The notes beneath the pieces were generated by a model. It did not search any database. It was given only the letters and a program-made list of their open reading frames with translations, and was not told where the DNA came from. A program made the position numbers and the translations under genes. Positions 1 through 6,425 of a stretch of 10,063 nucleotides of DNA are shown here, piece after piece. The first letter of the stretch is position 1. Each line of letters begins with the position of its first letter. Source of the DNA: Gammaproteobacteria bacterium (lineage in GTDB: Bacteria > Pseudomonadota > Gammaproteobacteria > Pseudomonadales > Pseudohongiellaceae); assembly GCA_007571115.1 (NCBI GenBank), contig RKSA01000099.1, forward strand, positions 1 through 10,063, written 5' to 3'.

Positions 1-1
1 G

Positions 2-1213
2 GCTGCGGCGGCGCTGATCGCGCGTGCTGGCACGGCGCTGAAGAATCGCGCCTTGCTCGCGACTGCGGAAGCCCTCGACGCCAGGCGCGGCGCATTGCTC
101 GAAGCCAATGGCATCGATTTGCGCCAGGGCAGGGGAAAGGGGCTGGCGGCGGCCTTGCTTGATCGCCTCGAACTGAGCGACCGGCGAATCGATGCCATGA
201 TCGAGGGGCTTGGCCAGGTTGCCGCCCTCGATGATCCTGTCGGCGAGATCAGCGACTTGAAGTCGCGCCCGAGCGGGATTCGCGTCGGGCGAATGAGAAC
301 GCCGCTCGGGGTGATCGGAATCATCTACGAATCGCGGCCCAACGTGACCTGCGAGGCCGCAAGCCTCTGCCTGAAAGCCGGCAATGCGGCGATCCTGCGC
401 GGCGGTTCCGAGGCCCTGCACTCGAATCGGGCGATCGCCGCGTGCATCGGCGCAGGCCTTGCCGGTGCCGGGCTCGAGCGCGATGTCGTGCAAGTCGTCG
501 ACCGGACCGACCGCGCCGCAGTGGACTGCCTCGTCGGCATGAGCGAATACGTCGATGTCATCGTGCCGAGAGGCGGCAAGGGGCTGATCGAGCGAGTCAG
601 CCGCGAGGCACGGGTTCCCGTCATCAAGCATCTCGACGGCAACTGCCATCTCTACGTTGACGATCGCGCCGACCTCGGCAGTTCCCTCGAGGTCGCGGTC
701 AATGCCAAGACGCAGCGCTACGGCACTTGCTGCACCCTCGAGTCGCTGCTCGTGGCGCGGCAGGTGGCAGCCGCCTTCCTGCCCGGGCTCGCCGAGCGCC
801 TCATCGGCTGCGGAGTCGAGCTGCGCGGCTGCGCTGCGACCCGGCAGGTTGTTTCCGGGGCCGCTGCGGCCAGCGAGGACGACTGGAGCGCCGAATACCT
901 CGCTCCGGTGCTCTCGATCCGGGTCGTCGACGGCATCGACGAGGCGATCACCCATATCAATCGGTACGGCTCGCATCACACCGATTCGATCATGACCCAG
1001 GATCACGGCCGCGCCCAGCGCTTCCTTCGCGAAGTCGATTCGGGCTCGGTGATGGTCAACGCCTCGACGCGTTTTGCCGATGGCTTTGAATACGGGCTCG
1101 GTGCTGAAATCGGCATTTCGACCGACAAGCTCCACGCCCGGGGCCCCGTCGGCCTCGAAGGGCTCACCTCGCAGAAGTTCATCGTTCTCGGTGATGGCCA
1201 GATTCGCCAATGA
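2..1213 (+). CDS. proA: Gamma-glutamyl phosphate reductase, 5'-truncated by window edge
   Basis: Second enzyme of proline biosynthesis in the cytoplasm: NADPH-dependent reduction of gamma-glutamyl phosphate to glutamate-5-semialdehyde. The frame is open from base 2 (AAAALIARAGTALKNRALL, a typical ProA N-terminus), so the true start lies a short way upstream; about 403 residues are visible against 417 in E. coli. Family blocks seen in order: GVIGIIYESRPNVT, LKAGNAAILRGGSEA, VPRGGKGLIERVS, PVIKHLDGNCH, and the C-terminal FADGFEYGLGAEIGIST followed by RGPVGLEGLTS. The catalytic Cys aligns with the first Cys of YGTCCTLESLL (codon 728-730); the Cys pair is a local variant of the usual single Cys. 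The TGA stop overlaps the nadD ATG (ATGA, 1210-1213), implying coupled translation. The TTG at 53 is only an internal codon, not the likely start. Identification is very secure. Confidence 0.97.
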   Translation, partial: AAAALIARAGTALKNRALLATAEALDARRGALLEANGIDLRQGRGKGLAAALLDRLELSDRRIDAMIEGLGQVAALDDPVGEISDLKSRPSGIRVGRMRTPLGVIGIIYESRPNVTCEAASLCLKAGNAAILRGGSEALHSNRAIAACIGAGLAGAGLERDVVQVVDRTDRAAVDCLVGMSEYVDVIVPRGGKGLIERVSREARVPVIKHLDGNCHLYVDDRADLGSSLEVAVNAKTQRYGTCCTLESLLVARQVAAAFLPGLAERLIGCGVELRGCAATRQVVSGAAAASEDDWSAEYLAPVLSIRVVDGIDEAITHINRYGSHHTDSIMTQDHGRAQRFLREVDSGSVMVNASTRFADGFEYGLGAEIGISTDKLHARGPVGLEGLTSQKFIVLGDGQIRQ

Positions 1214-1854
1214 GCAAGCGTATCGGTATCTATGGCGGCATGTTCGACCCGGTCCACGACGGGCACGTCGCGGTGGCCCGCCATGCCCTGGCCTGCCTGG
1301 GGCTCGAGCAACTGCTGCTCGTGCCGTGCAAGGCGCCGGCGCATCGCGCTGCGCCGGTCGCTGCTGCGGCGCATCGGCTGGCGATGCTGCGGCTTGCTGC
1401 GCAGGCTGACCGGCGCCTGCGGGTAGACGCGACGGAAATCGAGAGCGAAGGAATTTCCTGGACGATCCGCACTATCGAGCAGCTTCGCGCGCGAATTCCC
1501 GACGCGATCCTGACCCTGGTGCTCGGCCTCGACGCCTTTCTCGGGCTGCCTCGCTGGAAAAGCCCCGGACGACTGTTCGAACTTGCCCACCTCTTTGTGG
1601 TCGGAAGGGGGAGGCTCTCGATGGATTGCGAGGTTGCGAGCCGTTTCGGCGGCGCCATGGCTGCCGGCCCCGAACAGATGTTCGAGACCCGGCAGGGCAG
1701 GGCGCTGTATTGTGCGCAGCCGCTCGTTGATGCGTCCTCCTCGGCGGTTCGCGAATCGCTCGGCAAGGGGCTCGCAGCGCCAGTGCCCGAGGCAGTGCTC
1801 GCCTATGCCCGGCAGCATGGTCTGTATGGGCTGCATGGCGTGGCTCGGTCATGA
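1210..1854 (+). CDS. nadD: Nicotinate-nucleotide adenylyltransferase
   Basis: Transfers AMP from ATP to nicotinate mononucleotide to form deamido-NAD, a step shared by de novo and salvage NAD synthesis. The 214-residue length matches the family (213 in E. coli). The nucleotidyltransferase signature GGMFDPVHDGH spans residues 9-19 with the HxGH ATP-binding histidines at 16 and 19. A mid-protein block, ISWTIRTIEQLRA followed by LVLGLDAFLGLPRWKSP, corresponds to the SYTIDTL and IIGxDxLxxxPxW blocks of NadD. The C-terminal SSSAVRESL (from residue 176) is the phosphate-binding SSTxIR-type motif. The ATG overlaps the proA stop, and the TGA overlaps the first possible rsfS ATG (1851-1854). nadD next to rsfS is the usual arrangement in gammaproteobacteria. 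No strong ribosome binding site was seen, so coupling to proA is likely. Confidence 0.96.
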   Translation: MSKRIGIYGGMFDPVHDGHVAVARHALACLGLEQLLLVPCKAPAHRAAPVAAAAHRLAMLRLAAQADRRLRVDATEIESEGISWTIRTIEQLRARIPDAILTLVLGLDAFLGLPRWKSPGRLFELAHLFVVGRGRLSMDCEVASRFGGAMAAGPEQMFETRQGRALYCAQPLVDASSSAVRESLGKGLAAPVPEAVLAYARQHGLYGLHGVARS

Positions 1855-2222
1855 CGACGGAGGGTGACGGCAACATGCAACTGGCGCAATGCGTCGAGGC
1901 GGCCCTGAACGAAGGCAAGGCCCAGCAGGTCCAGCGAATCGACGTGCGCAAGCTGACGACGATCACCGATTGCATGATTGTTGCCACGGGAACCTCGCGA
2001 ACGCATTCGAGGGCCCTCGCCGAAAGGCTCGTCGAGCAGGCGAAGCAGCAGGGCTGGCGAGTTGTCGGAGTCGAGGGTCTGCCCGCTGCGGAATGGGTGC
2101 TCGTCGACCTCGGCGAAGTCGTCGTACACGTCATGCTGAGCCAAATCCGCAGCTTGTACGATCTGGAAGAGCTATGGAGTTTCAAGCCAGGCGACCGCGA
2201 GCAGCAGTCTTCGGCAAAATAA
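1851..2222 (+). CDS. rsfS: Ribosomal silencing factor RsfS (YbeB/DUF143 family)
   Basis: RsfS binds ribosomal protein uL14 on the large subunit and blocks joining with the small subunit when nutrients are scarce. Family blocks: KLTTITDCMIVATGTSRTHS, GWRVVGVEG, AEWVLVDLGEVVVHVM and SLYDLEELWSF near the C-terminus. From the ATG at 1851 it has 123 residues; from the in-frame ATG at 1875 it has 115, closer to E. coli (105). The 1875 start is preceded by GGAGGG at 1859-1864, ten bases away, whereas the 1851 start relies on ATGA overlap with nadD; either may be used. The TAA stop (2220-2222) lies inside the first unit of an 18-bp tandem repeat and overlaps an ATG (TAATG) that opens a small frame. 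The usual downstream partner rlmH is absent. Confidence 0.94.
   Translation: MTTEGDGNMQLAQCVEAALNEGKAQQVQRIDVRKLTTITDCMIVATGTSRTHSRALAERLVEQAKQQGWRVVGVEGLPAAEWVLVDLGEVVVHVMLSQIRSLYDLEELWSFKPGDREQQSSAK
1859..1864 (+). promoter_or_regulatory. Possible ribosome binding site for an internal rsfS start
   Basis: GGAGGG lies ten bases before the in-frame ATG at 1875. It is the best Shine-Dalgarno match near the start of rsfS and favours a 115-residue product beginning MQLAQC. The upstream ATG at 1851 would instead be read by coupling to the nadD stop codon. Confidence 0.45.
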
Positions 2223-2305
2223 TGCGCTCCGGCGGGGTAACGCGCCCTGGCAAAGTGACGTGCTCCGGCAAAATGATGCGCTCTGGGGAAATGACTCGCT
2301 CCGCC
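2216..2305 (+). repeat. Five imperfect 18-bp tandem repeats across the rsfS stop codon
   Basis: Units at 2216-2233, 2234-2251, 2252-2269, 2270-2287 and 2288-2305. My consensus is AAAATGATGCGCTCCGGC. Matches to it, counted by hand, are 17, 10, 15, 16 and 14 of 18. A decayed sixth unit (8 of 18) may follow at 2306-2323, and the seven bases before the array (CTTCGGC) resemble a unit end. Because 18 is a multiple of three, phase is kept: bases 5-7 of the units read TAA, TAA, TGA, TGA, TGA, all in the rsfS phase, the first being the real rsfS stop. The array occupies the place where rlmH normally lies. There is no spacer sequence, so it is not a CRISPR. Confidence 0.85.
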
Positions 2306-2368
2306 AGCGTTTCGCGCCGAAGCTGGTGGAACGATGGCAAGCTGGCGCATTGCGGAGCCAGGCGATGA
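2222..2368 (+). CDS. Candidate 48-residue hexapeptide-repeat small protein, coupled to rsfS and mrdA
   Basis: This is an unrecognised small frame and may not be expressed. The ATG at 2222 overlaps the rsfS stop (TAATG), and its TGA at 2366-2368 overlaps the mrdA ATG (ATGA), so it exactly fills the gap between the two genes. That is the same junction style seen at proA/nadD and nadD/rsfS. The 18-bp DNA repeat gives it a six-residue periodicity; example units are MRSGGV, TCSGKM and MRSGEM. The product is rich in Arg, Ser and Gly, strongly basic, has no hydrophobic segment, and ends in a non-repetitive tail containing SWWNDGKLAHC. G or C is found at 34 of the 47 third codon positions after the ATG, which does not separate coding from chance in this GC-rich DNA. 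It shows no resemblance to RlmH, whose slot it occupies. No good ribosome binding site precedes it. It could be a translation-relay frame, a relic, or chance. Confidence 0.35.
   Translation: MRSGGVTRPGKVTCSGKMMRSGEMTRSASVSRRSWWNDGKLAHCGARR
2354..2357 (+). promoter_or_regulatory. Ribosome binding site that sets the mrdA start
   Basis: GGAG lies seven bases before the ATG at 2365. It supports that start over the in-frame GTG at 2260, which would add 35 residues read from the repeat array. Confidence 0.6.
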
Positions 2369-4350
2369 CGGGCAGGTGGCAGTTTCGCGACTTCAAGGCC
2401 GAACGAGCGCTATTCATCCGGCGCGTGGCCCTCGCCTGCGCCGTGGTCCTGGCGATGCTCGCCGTGCTTGTTGCCAAGCTCGTCAACTTGCAAGTCACGC
2501 GCCACGAATACTATTCGGCGCGTTCCGACGGCAACCGCCTGCACGTGCAATACGTGCCGCCAAAACGCGGCCTGATCCTTGATCGTGACGGCGTGCCCCT
2601 CGCCGAGAACCTGCCCGTGTACAACCTGACGATCGTTCCCGAGGAAGTCGTCGACCTTGATGCGACCCTGGCAGCCCTTGCCGGGCTGGTCGCTCTCAGC
2701 GAGGACGAAATCAGCGCCTTTCGCGACCGGCTGCGGCGCAGCCGCGTTCCCTACACTTCGATGCCGCTGCGCTATATGCTCACCGAAGAGGAGAAATCCC
2801 GGGTGGCAGTACACGGCCATCGCCTTCCCGGAGTCGCCATCGAGCCGCGGCTCATGCGCCATTATCCTTTTAAGGAGCTGACCGCCCACGCAGTCGGCTA
2901 TGTGTCGCATATCAACCAGCAGGAGCTCGATGCCCTCGACGAGGCCGAGTTCGAGAACTACGGCGGCACGACCCATGTCGGCAAGACGGGAGTCGAACGC
3001 ACGTATGAGAGCCTGCTGCACGGCCGCGTCGGCCACGAAACCGTCGAGAAGAACAATCGTGGCCGCCTGATGCGGGTTCTCGAACACGCCGAGGCAAGCA
3101 GCGGCAGCGATCTTGGCCTGCATTTGCATCACCGCCTGCAAATCGCCGCCCATCAGGCACTTGGCGACTACCGTGGCGCCGTTGTCGCGATCGAGCCCGA
3201 AACCGGCGGCATCCTCGCCATGGTGAGCAAGCCGGCTTTCGACCCGAACCTGTTCGTCACGGGGATCAGCAGCCGCGCCTATGGCGAGCTCGTCAACGAC
3301 GCGGTCAACACGCCCCTGTTCGATCGCGCCATCAATCCGTATCCGCCAGGCTCGACGGTCAAGCCGTTTCTCGGCCTGGCTGGGCTGCATCTCGGATTGA
3401 TCGATTACGATTTCATCATCGACGACCCCGGCTATTTCCAGTTGCCGGGAGTGTCGTACCGCTGGAACAACTACACGATGCGCACCGAGATCGGCGGCGG
3501 CCACGGCAAGACCGACTTGGCCAAGGCGATCTACCAGTCGAGCGACACGTTTTTCTACGACCTCGGCCATCGCATGGGAATCGACGCCATGCACGACTTC
3601 ATGGCGCAGTTCGGCTTCGGTGGCAATCTGGCCCTCGACATCGCCCATGCCCGCATCGGAGTGCTGCCTTCGCGGCAGTGGAAAATCGAGGCCCGGGGCG
3701 AGCCCTGGTACCCTGGCGACACGATCAACTCATCGATCGGCCAGGGCTACATGTGGGCGACTCCCTTGCAGCTTGCCGCAGCAACGGCGGTGGTTGCCAA
3801 CGAGGGGCGCATGGTCAGGCCGCGCATGCTGCGCAGCGTCGATGGCAGGCCACACGCATTCGCGAAAGAATTTTCAATTTCTGACGTATTCATTGAAAAT
3901 CCTGATTATTGGCGCTATGTCCGCGATGCCATGGTCATGGTCGGGCACCGCCCGTATTCCGACGTGTTCCGCGATTACGGCACTGCCTACGAAGCCATCG
4001 CTGGCGCCGACCGCGACATGACGTACCAGATCGCCGGCAAGACCGGCACTGCCCAGGTCGTTGGCATCAGCCAGAGCATCCGCTCGAGCAAGGACATCCA
4101 GGTTTCCGACCTGAACAAGGATCACGCGCTGTTCATCGCTTTTGCCCCGGCGAACCATCCGCTGGTCAGGCCCCGCATCGCCCTTGCGGTGTTCGTCGAG
4201 AACGGCGAGCACGGCGGCAGCGTCGCGGCGCCGGTGGCGAAACAGGTCATCGATGCCTGGCTGCTCGAGATATTGCAGCTCGACCTGCGCGTCGAGCCCG
4301 ATCCGCAACCGCTGGCGCCGGCAAGCGAAATCGCCGCAACCCGTGAATAG
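2365..4350 (+). CDS. mrdA: Penicillin-binding protein 2, elongasome transpeptidase
   Basis: Class B PBP that cross-links peptidoglycan during rod elongation; inner-membrane anchored with a periplasmic catalytic domain. With the ATG at 2365 it has 661 residues (E. coli 633). The N-terminus FRDFKAERALFIRR matches E. coli FRDYTAESALFVRR, followed by one membrane segment at about residues 21-40. The pedestal domain begins with PPKRGLILDRDGVPLAEN. Active-site motifs: S330-T-V-K in YPPGSTVKPF (the same number as the E. coli nucleophile), S392-S-D in QSSDTFFYDLG, and K559-T-G in AGKTGTAQV. The segment before the catalytic domain reads HLHHRLQ where many homologues have TIDxxLQ, a minor oddity. The start is backed by GGAG and homology. 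It overlaps the rodA GTG by eight bases, giving the usual PBP2-RodA pairing. A short AT-rich island with an inverted repeat lies at 3870-3900. Confidence 0.97.
   Translation: MTGRWQFRDFKAERALFIRRVALACAVVLAMLAVLVAKLVNLQVTRHEYYSARSDGNRLHVQYVPPKRGLILDRDGVPLAENLPVYNLTIVPEEVVDLDATLAALAGLVALSEDEISAFRDRLRRSRVPYTSMPLRYMLTEEEKSRVAVHGHRLPGVAIEPRLMRHYPFKELTAHAVGYVSHINQQELDALDEAEFENYGGTTHVGKTGVERTYESLLHGRVGHETVEKNNRGRLMRVLEHAEASSGSDLGLHLHHRLQIAAHQALGDYRGAVVAIEPETGGILAMVSKPAFDPNLFVTGISSRAYGELVNDAVNTPLFDRAINPYPPGSTVKPFLGLAGLHLGLIDYDFIIDDPGYFQLPGVSYRWNNYTMRTEIGGGHGKTDLAKAIYQSSDTFFYDLGHRMGIDAMHDFMAQFGFGGNLALDIAHARIGVLPSRQWKIEARGEPWYPGDTINSSIGQGYMWATPLQLAAATAVVANEGRMVRPRMLRSVDGRPHAFAKEFSISDVFIENPDYWRYVRDAMVMVGHRPYSDVFRDYGTAYEAIAGADRDMTYQIAGKTGTAQVVGISQSIRSSKDIQVSDLNKDHALFIAFAPANHPLVRPRIALAVFVENGEHGGSVAAPVAKQVIDAWLLEILQLDLRVEPDPQPLAPASEIAATRE
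3870..3900. repeat. AT-rich inverted repeat inside mrdA
   Basis: ATTTTCAAT at 3870-3878 and ATTGAAAAT at 3892-3900 are perfect reverse complements separated by 13 bases. The stretch is clearly AT-rich within a GC-rich gene. It encodes part of EFSISDVFIENPDYW between the second and third catalytic motifs of PBP2. It could be a weak hairpin, a protein-binding site, or simply the codon needs of that loop. Confidence 0.6.
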
Positions 4351-5488
4351 CTCCGACTACATCGCCGTCGCCAGGCGGCGGCTCGCTCTTGGCGACTCCG
4401 GCCTGATTCGCGGCTTCACCATCGACCTGCCGCTGTTCCTGATCGTCCTGTCGCTTTGCGCGATCAGCCTCGTTGCACTGCATAGCGCTTCCGACGGCGA
4501 TAGCGGCGTGCTGCGCCGCCAGGGGATCGCCGTCATGATCGGCGCCCTGGCGATGCTCGCGGTGGCCCAGCTCGATCTTCGCCTGCTGCGCCGGTCGGTG
4601 AGCTATGCCTGGCTCGGCGGTGTCGCCCTGCTTGGGCTGGTGCTGATGATCGGAGTCGAGGCCAATGGCGCGCGGAGCTGGCTTGACCTGCCCGGCCTGC
4701 CGAGTTTCCAGCCTTCGGAGTTGATGAAGTTCATCGTGCCCCTGGCCCTTGCCAAGTATCTCGCTTTCCAGCCCTTGCCGCCGCGCTTCGTGCAATTGCT
4801 CGGCTGCGCCGCGCTCGTGCTCATTCCAGCAGGACTGATCGTTTTGCAAAACGACATGGGCACGGCGATCCTCATCTTCATGGCGGGGCTGTTCGTCCTG
4901 CTGCTCGCGGGGATGAGCCTGAGGCTTGTTACCGCTGGAGGGCTGCTGGTGCTGCTCGCCTCGCCGCTCTGGTACGTTTTCTTCGCCCTCGAGCACCAGA
5001 AGCGGCGCATTCTCAGTTTCATCGATCCGTACACCGATCCCACCGGAGCGGGCTACAACATCATTCAATCGCAGATCGCCATCGGTTCGGGGGGAATCCA
5101 GGGCAAGGGCCATGGCGCCGGCGATCAGTCGAGGCTCGATTTCATTCCCGAATCGAGCACCGATTTCATTTTTGCCGTGATCGCCGAGGAATTCGGCCTG
5201 GCCGGTGCGCTGGCATTGATCGCGCTCTACCTGCTGCTGCTGGCGCGGGGCTTGCAGATCGCCATCGGCGCCAGCAGCGTGTTTGGCCGCCTGCTCGCGG
5301 GAGGCATCGTCTTGACGGTATTTTTCAACGCATACGTGAACCTGGCGATGGTGGTCGGGCTGATGCCCGTGATCGGCCTGCCGCTGCCGCTCGTCAGCCG
5401 CGGCGGCACTGCGATCATCGCCTGCTGCATCGGCTTGGGCCTGCTCATGTCGGTTCGCGCTTCGGCGAACCGGCCGAGCCGCCGCTAG
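4343..5488 (+). CDS. mrdB: RodA, SEDS-family peptidoglycan glycosyltransferase
   Basis: Multi-pass inner-membrane polymerase of lipid II in the elongasome, partner of PBP2 encoded just upstream. Start chosen at GTG 4343, giving VNSSDYIAVARRR and 381 residues (E. coli 370); it overlaps the mrdA stop by eight bases, so translation is probably coupled. The open frame further upstream lies inside mrdA and is not needed. SEDS blocks seen: QPSELMKFIVPLALAKYL (from residue 123), QNDMGTAILIF (Asp171), IAIGSGGIQGKG, FIPESSTDFIFAVIAEEFG (Asp274, which I take as the extracytoplasmic catalytic Asp of RodA proteins), and GLPLPLVSRGGTAI near the C-terminus. About ten hydrophobic segments fit the family. 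FtsW is the main alternative, but pairing with PBP2 and the sequence blocks favour RodA. Confidence 0.96.
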   Translation: MNSSDYIAVARRRLALGDSGLIRGFTIDLPLFLIVLSLCAISLVALHSASDGDSGVLRRQGIAVMIGALAMLAVAQLDLRLLRRSVSYAWLGGVALLGLVLMIGVEANGARSWLDLPGLPSFQPSELMKFIVPLALAKYLAFQPLPPRFVQLLGCAALVLIPAGLIVLQNDMGTAILIFMAGLFVLLLAGMSLRLVTAGGLLVLLASPLWYVFFALEHQKRRILSFIDPYTDPTGAGYNIIQSQIAIGSGGIQGKGHGAGDQSRLDFIPESSTDFIFAVIAEEFGLAGALALIALYLLLLARGLQIAIGASSVFGRLLAGGIVLTVFFNAYVNLAMVVGLMPVIGLPLPLVSRGGTAIIACCIGLGLLMSVRASANRPSRR

Positions 5489-5551
5489 CGCTCAATTTTC
5501 CCGGCCATCGGGCGCTACATTGTTAGGTTGGACCATGTTGCAAGCTCACCC

Positions 5552-5558
5552 AAGGAAG
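5552..5558 (+). promoter_or_regulatory. Strong ribosome binding site that sets the rlpA start
   Basis: AAGGAAG ends seven bases before the GTG at 5566 but only one base before the in-frame TTG at 5560. It is among the best Shine-Dalgarno matches in the window and follows the 77-bp gap after rodA, which may also hold a promoter, although no convincing -35/-10 pair was found. Confidence 0.6.
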
Positions 5559-5565
5559 TTTGATC

Positions 5566-6387
5566 GTGTCGGCTCCGCTGAGGAAACTGCTGCTCGCGCT
5601 AGCGCTGCTCGCGCCTGGCTGCGGATTGCTGTCCTCCGGTGATGGGCGCTATGCGCTGGAGCACGATCGCGCGCCGAAGCGGCGCGTCGATGCCGATTCG
5701 ATTCCCGAAGTCAGGCCGGTGCCGGTGGTCCGCACGGAGGCCGGCAATCGCAGCCCCTATACCGTGCTCGGCAAAACGTATACGGTGCTGCCTAGCGAGC
5801 AGGGCTATTCGGCGAGGGGCGTGGCCTCGTGGTACGGGGAGAAGTTCCACGGCCACAAGACTTCCAATGGCGAGACCTTCGACATGTACAAGGCTTCTGC
5901 GGCGCACAGGAGCTTGCCGATTCCGAGCTTTCTGCGAGTCACCAATCTCGACAACGGCCGCAGCATCGTCGTTCGCGTCAATGATCGGGGGCCATTTCAC
6001 GACGACCGCATCATCGACCTGTCCTGGGGCGCCGCCTTGAAACTCGGTTTTGCCGATCGCGGCACGGCCCGGGTTCAGCTCGAGGCTCTCGCCCCCGGCA
6101 AGAGCGGCAGACGCGGCCCGAAGGCGGGCACGACCGCGCCCAGCGTCTCCGGGGAGCTGTATCTGCAAGTCGGCGCTTTCGCCTCGCTCGATTCGGCGAG
6201 GAAGCTGTTACGCCGGGTTCGCCAGTTCACTGACCGGCCCGTTTTCATTCGCAGTGCCCCTGGCCGGGGCGGCGGCGTGCTGCATCGAGTGCGGATCGGG
6301 CCTGTGCAGGGCGAGGCCGAGGCACGGCGGCTGCGCCGCTCGCTGCTTGCTGCCCAATTGGGAAATCCTTACACTGTGTCGGAGTAG
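5566..6387 (+). CDS. rlpA: RlpA, septal/rare lipoprotein lytic transglycosylase with SPOR domain
   Basis: Outer-membrane lipoprotein; in P. aeruginosa RlpA cleaves glycan strands lacking stem peptides and acts in daughter-cell separation. Start chosen at GTG 5566 for its AAGGAAG site; 273 residues. The N-terminus SAPLRKLLLALALLAPGCG is a signal peptide with a probable lipidated Cys19; APGC is an atypical lipobox. The double-psi beta-barrel domain (about residues 80-170) contains ARGVASWYGEKFHG, SNGETFDMYKASAAHRSLP and VVRVNDRGPF. Glu103, Asp106, His114 and Asp140 are each exactly 17 residues before the P. aeruginosa residues I recall as Glu120, Asp123, His131 and Asp157, suggesting an active enzyme. 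A SPOR domain fills the C-terminus, from about LYLQVGAFASLDSARKLL to the end, and would bind denuded septal glycan. It lies between rodA and dacA as usual, but without the mltB-type gene found before it in Pseudomonas. Confidence 0.95.
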   Translation: MSAPLRKLLLALALLAPGCGLLSSGDGRYALEHDRAPKRRVDADSIPEVRPVPVVRTEAGNRSPYTVLGKTYTVLPSEQGYSARGVASWYGEKFHGHKTSNGETFDMYKASAAHRSLPIPSFLRVTNLDNGRSIVVRVNDRGPFHDDRIIDLSWGAALKLGFADRGTARVQLEALAPGKSGRRGPKAGTTAPSVSGELYLQVGAFASLDSARKLLRRVRQFTDRPVFIRSAPGRGGGVLHRVRIGPVQGEAEARRLRRSLLAAQLGNPYTVSE

Positions 6388-6425
6388 GCCACCGCTGCCA
6401 GGCATTCGCCAACGGGATCTCTGCC

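Noticed and set aside
1003..1836. 277-codon minus-strand open frame over proA end and nadD
   Set aside because: It overlaps two well-supported genes and has no family motif.
2216..2305. CRISPR-like array
   Set aside because: The units are contiguous 18-mers with no spacers and no cas genes nearby.
2260..2364. In-frame GTG upstream start for PBP2 adding 35 residues
   Set aside because: The extension would be read from the repeat array; the ATG at 2365 has GGAG at good spacing and puts the catalytic Ser at 330 as in E. coli.
2410..3648. 412-codon minus-strand open frame inside mrdA
   Set aside because: It is antisense to a clearly coding, conserved gene, with no recognisable domain.
5528..5543. 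Sigma-54-like TGG...TTGCA element before rlpA
   Set aside because: The GG and GC elements are 10 bases apart instead of 12, so it does not fit a -24/-12 promoter.
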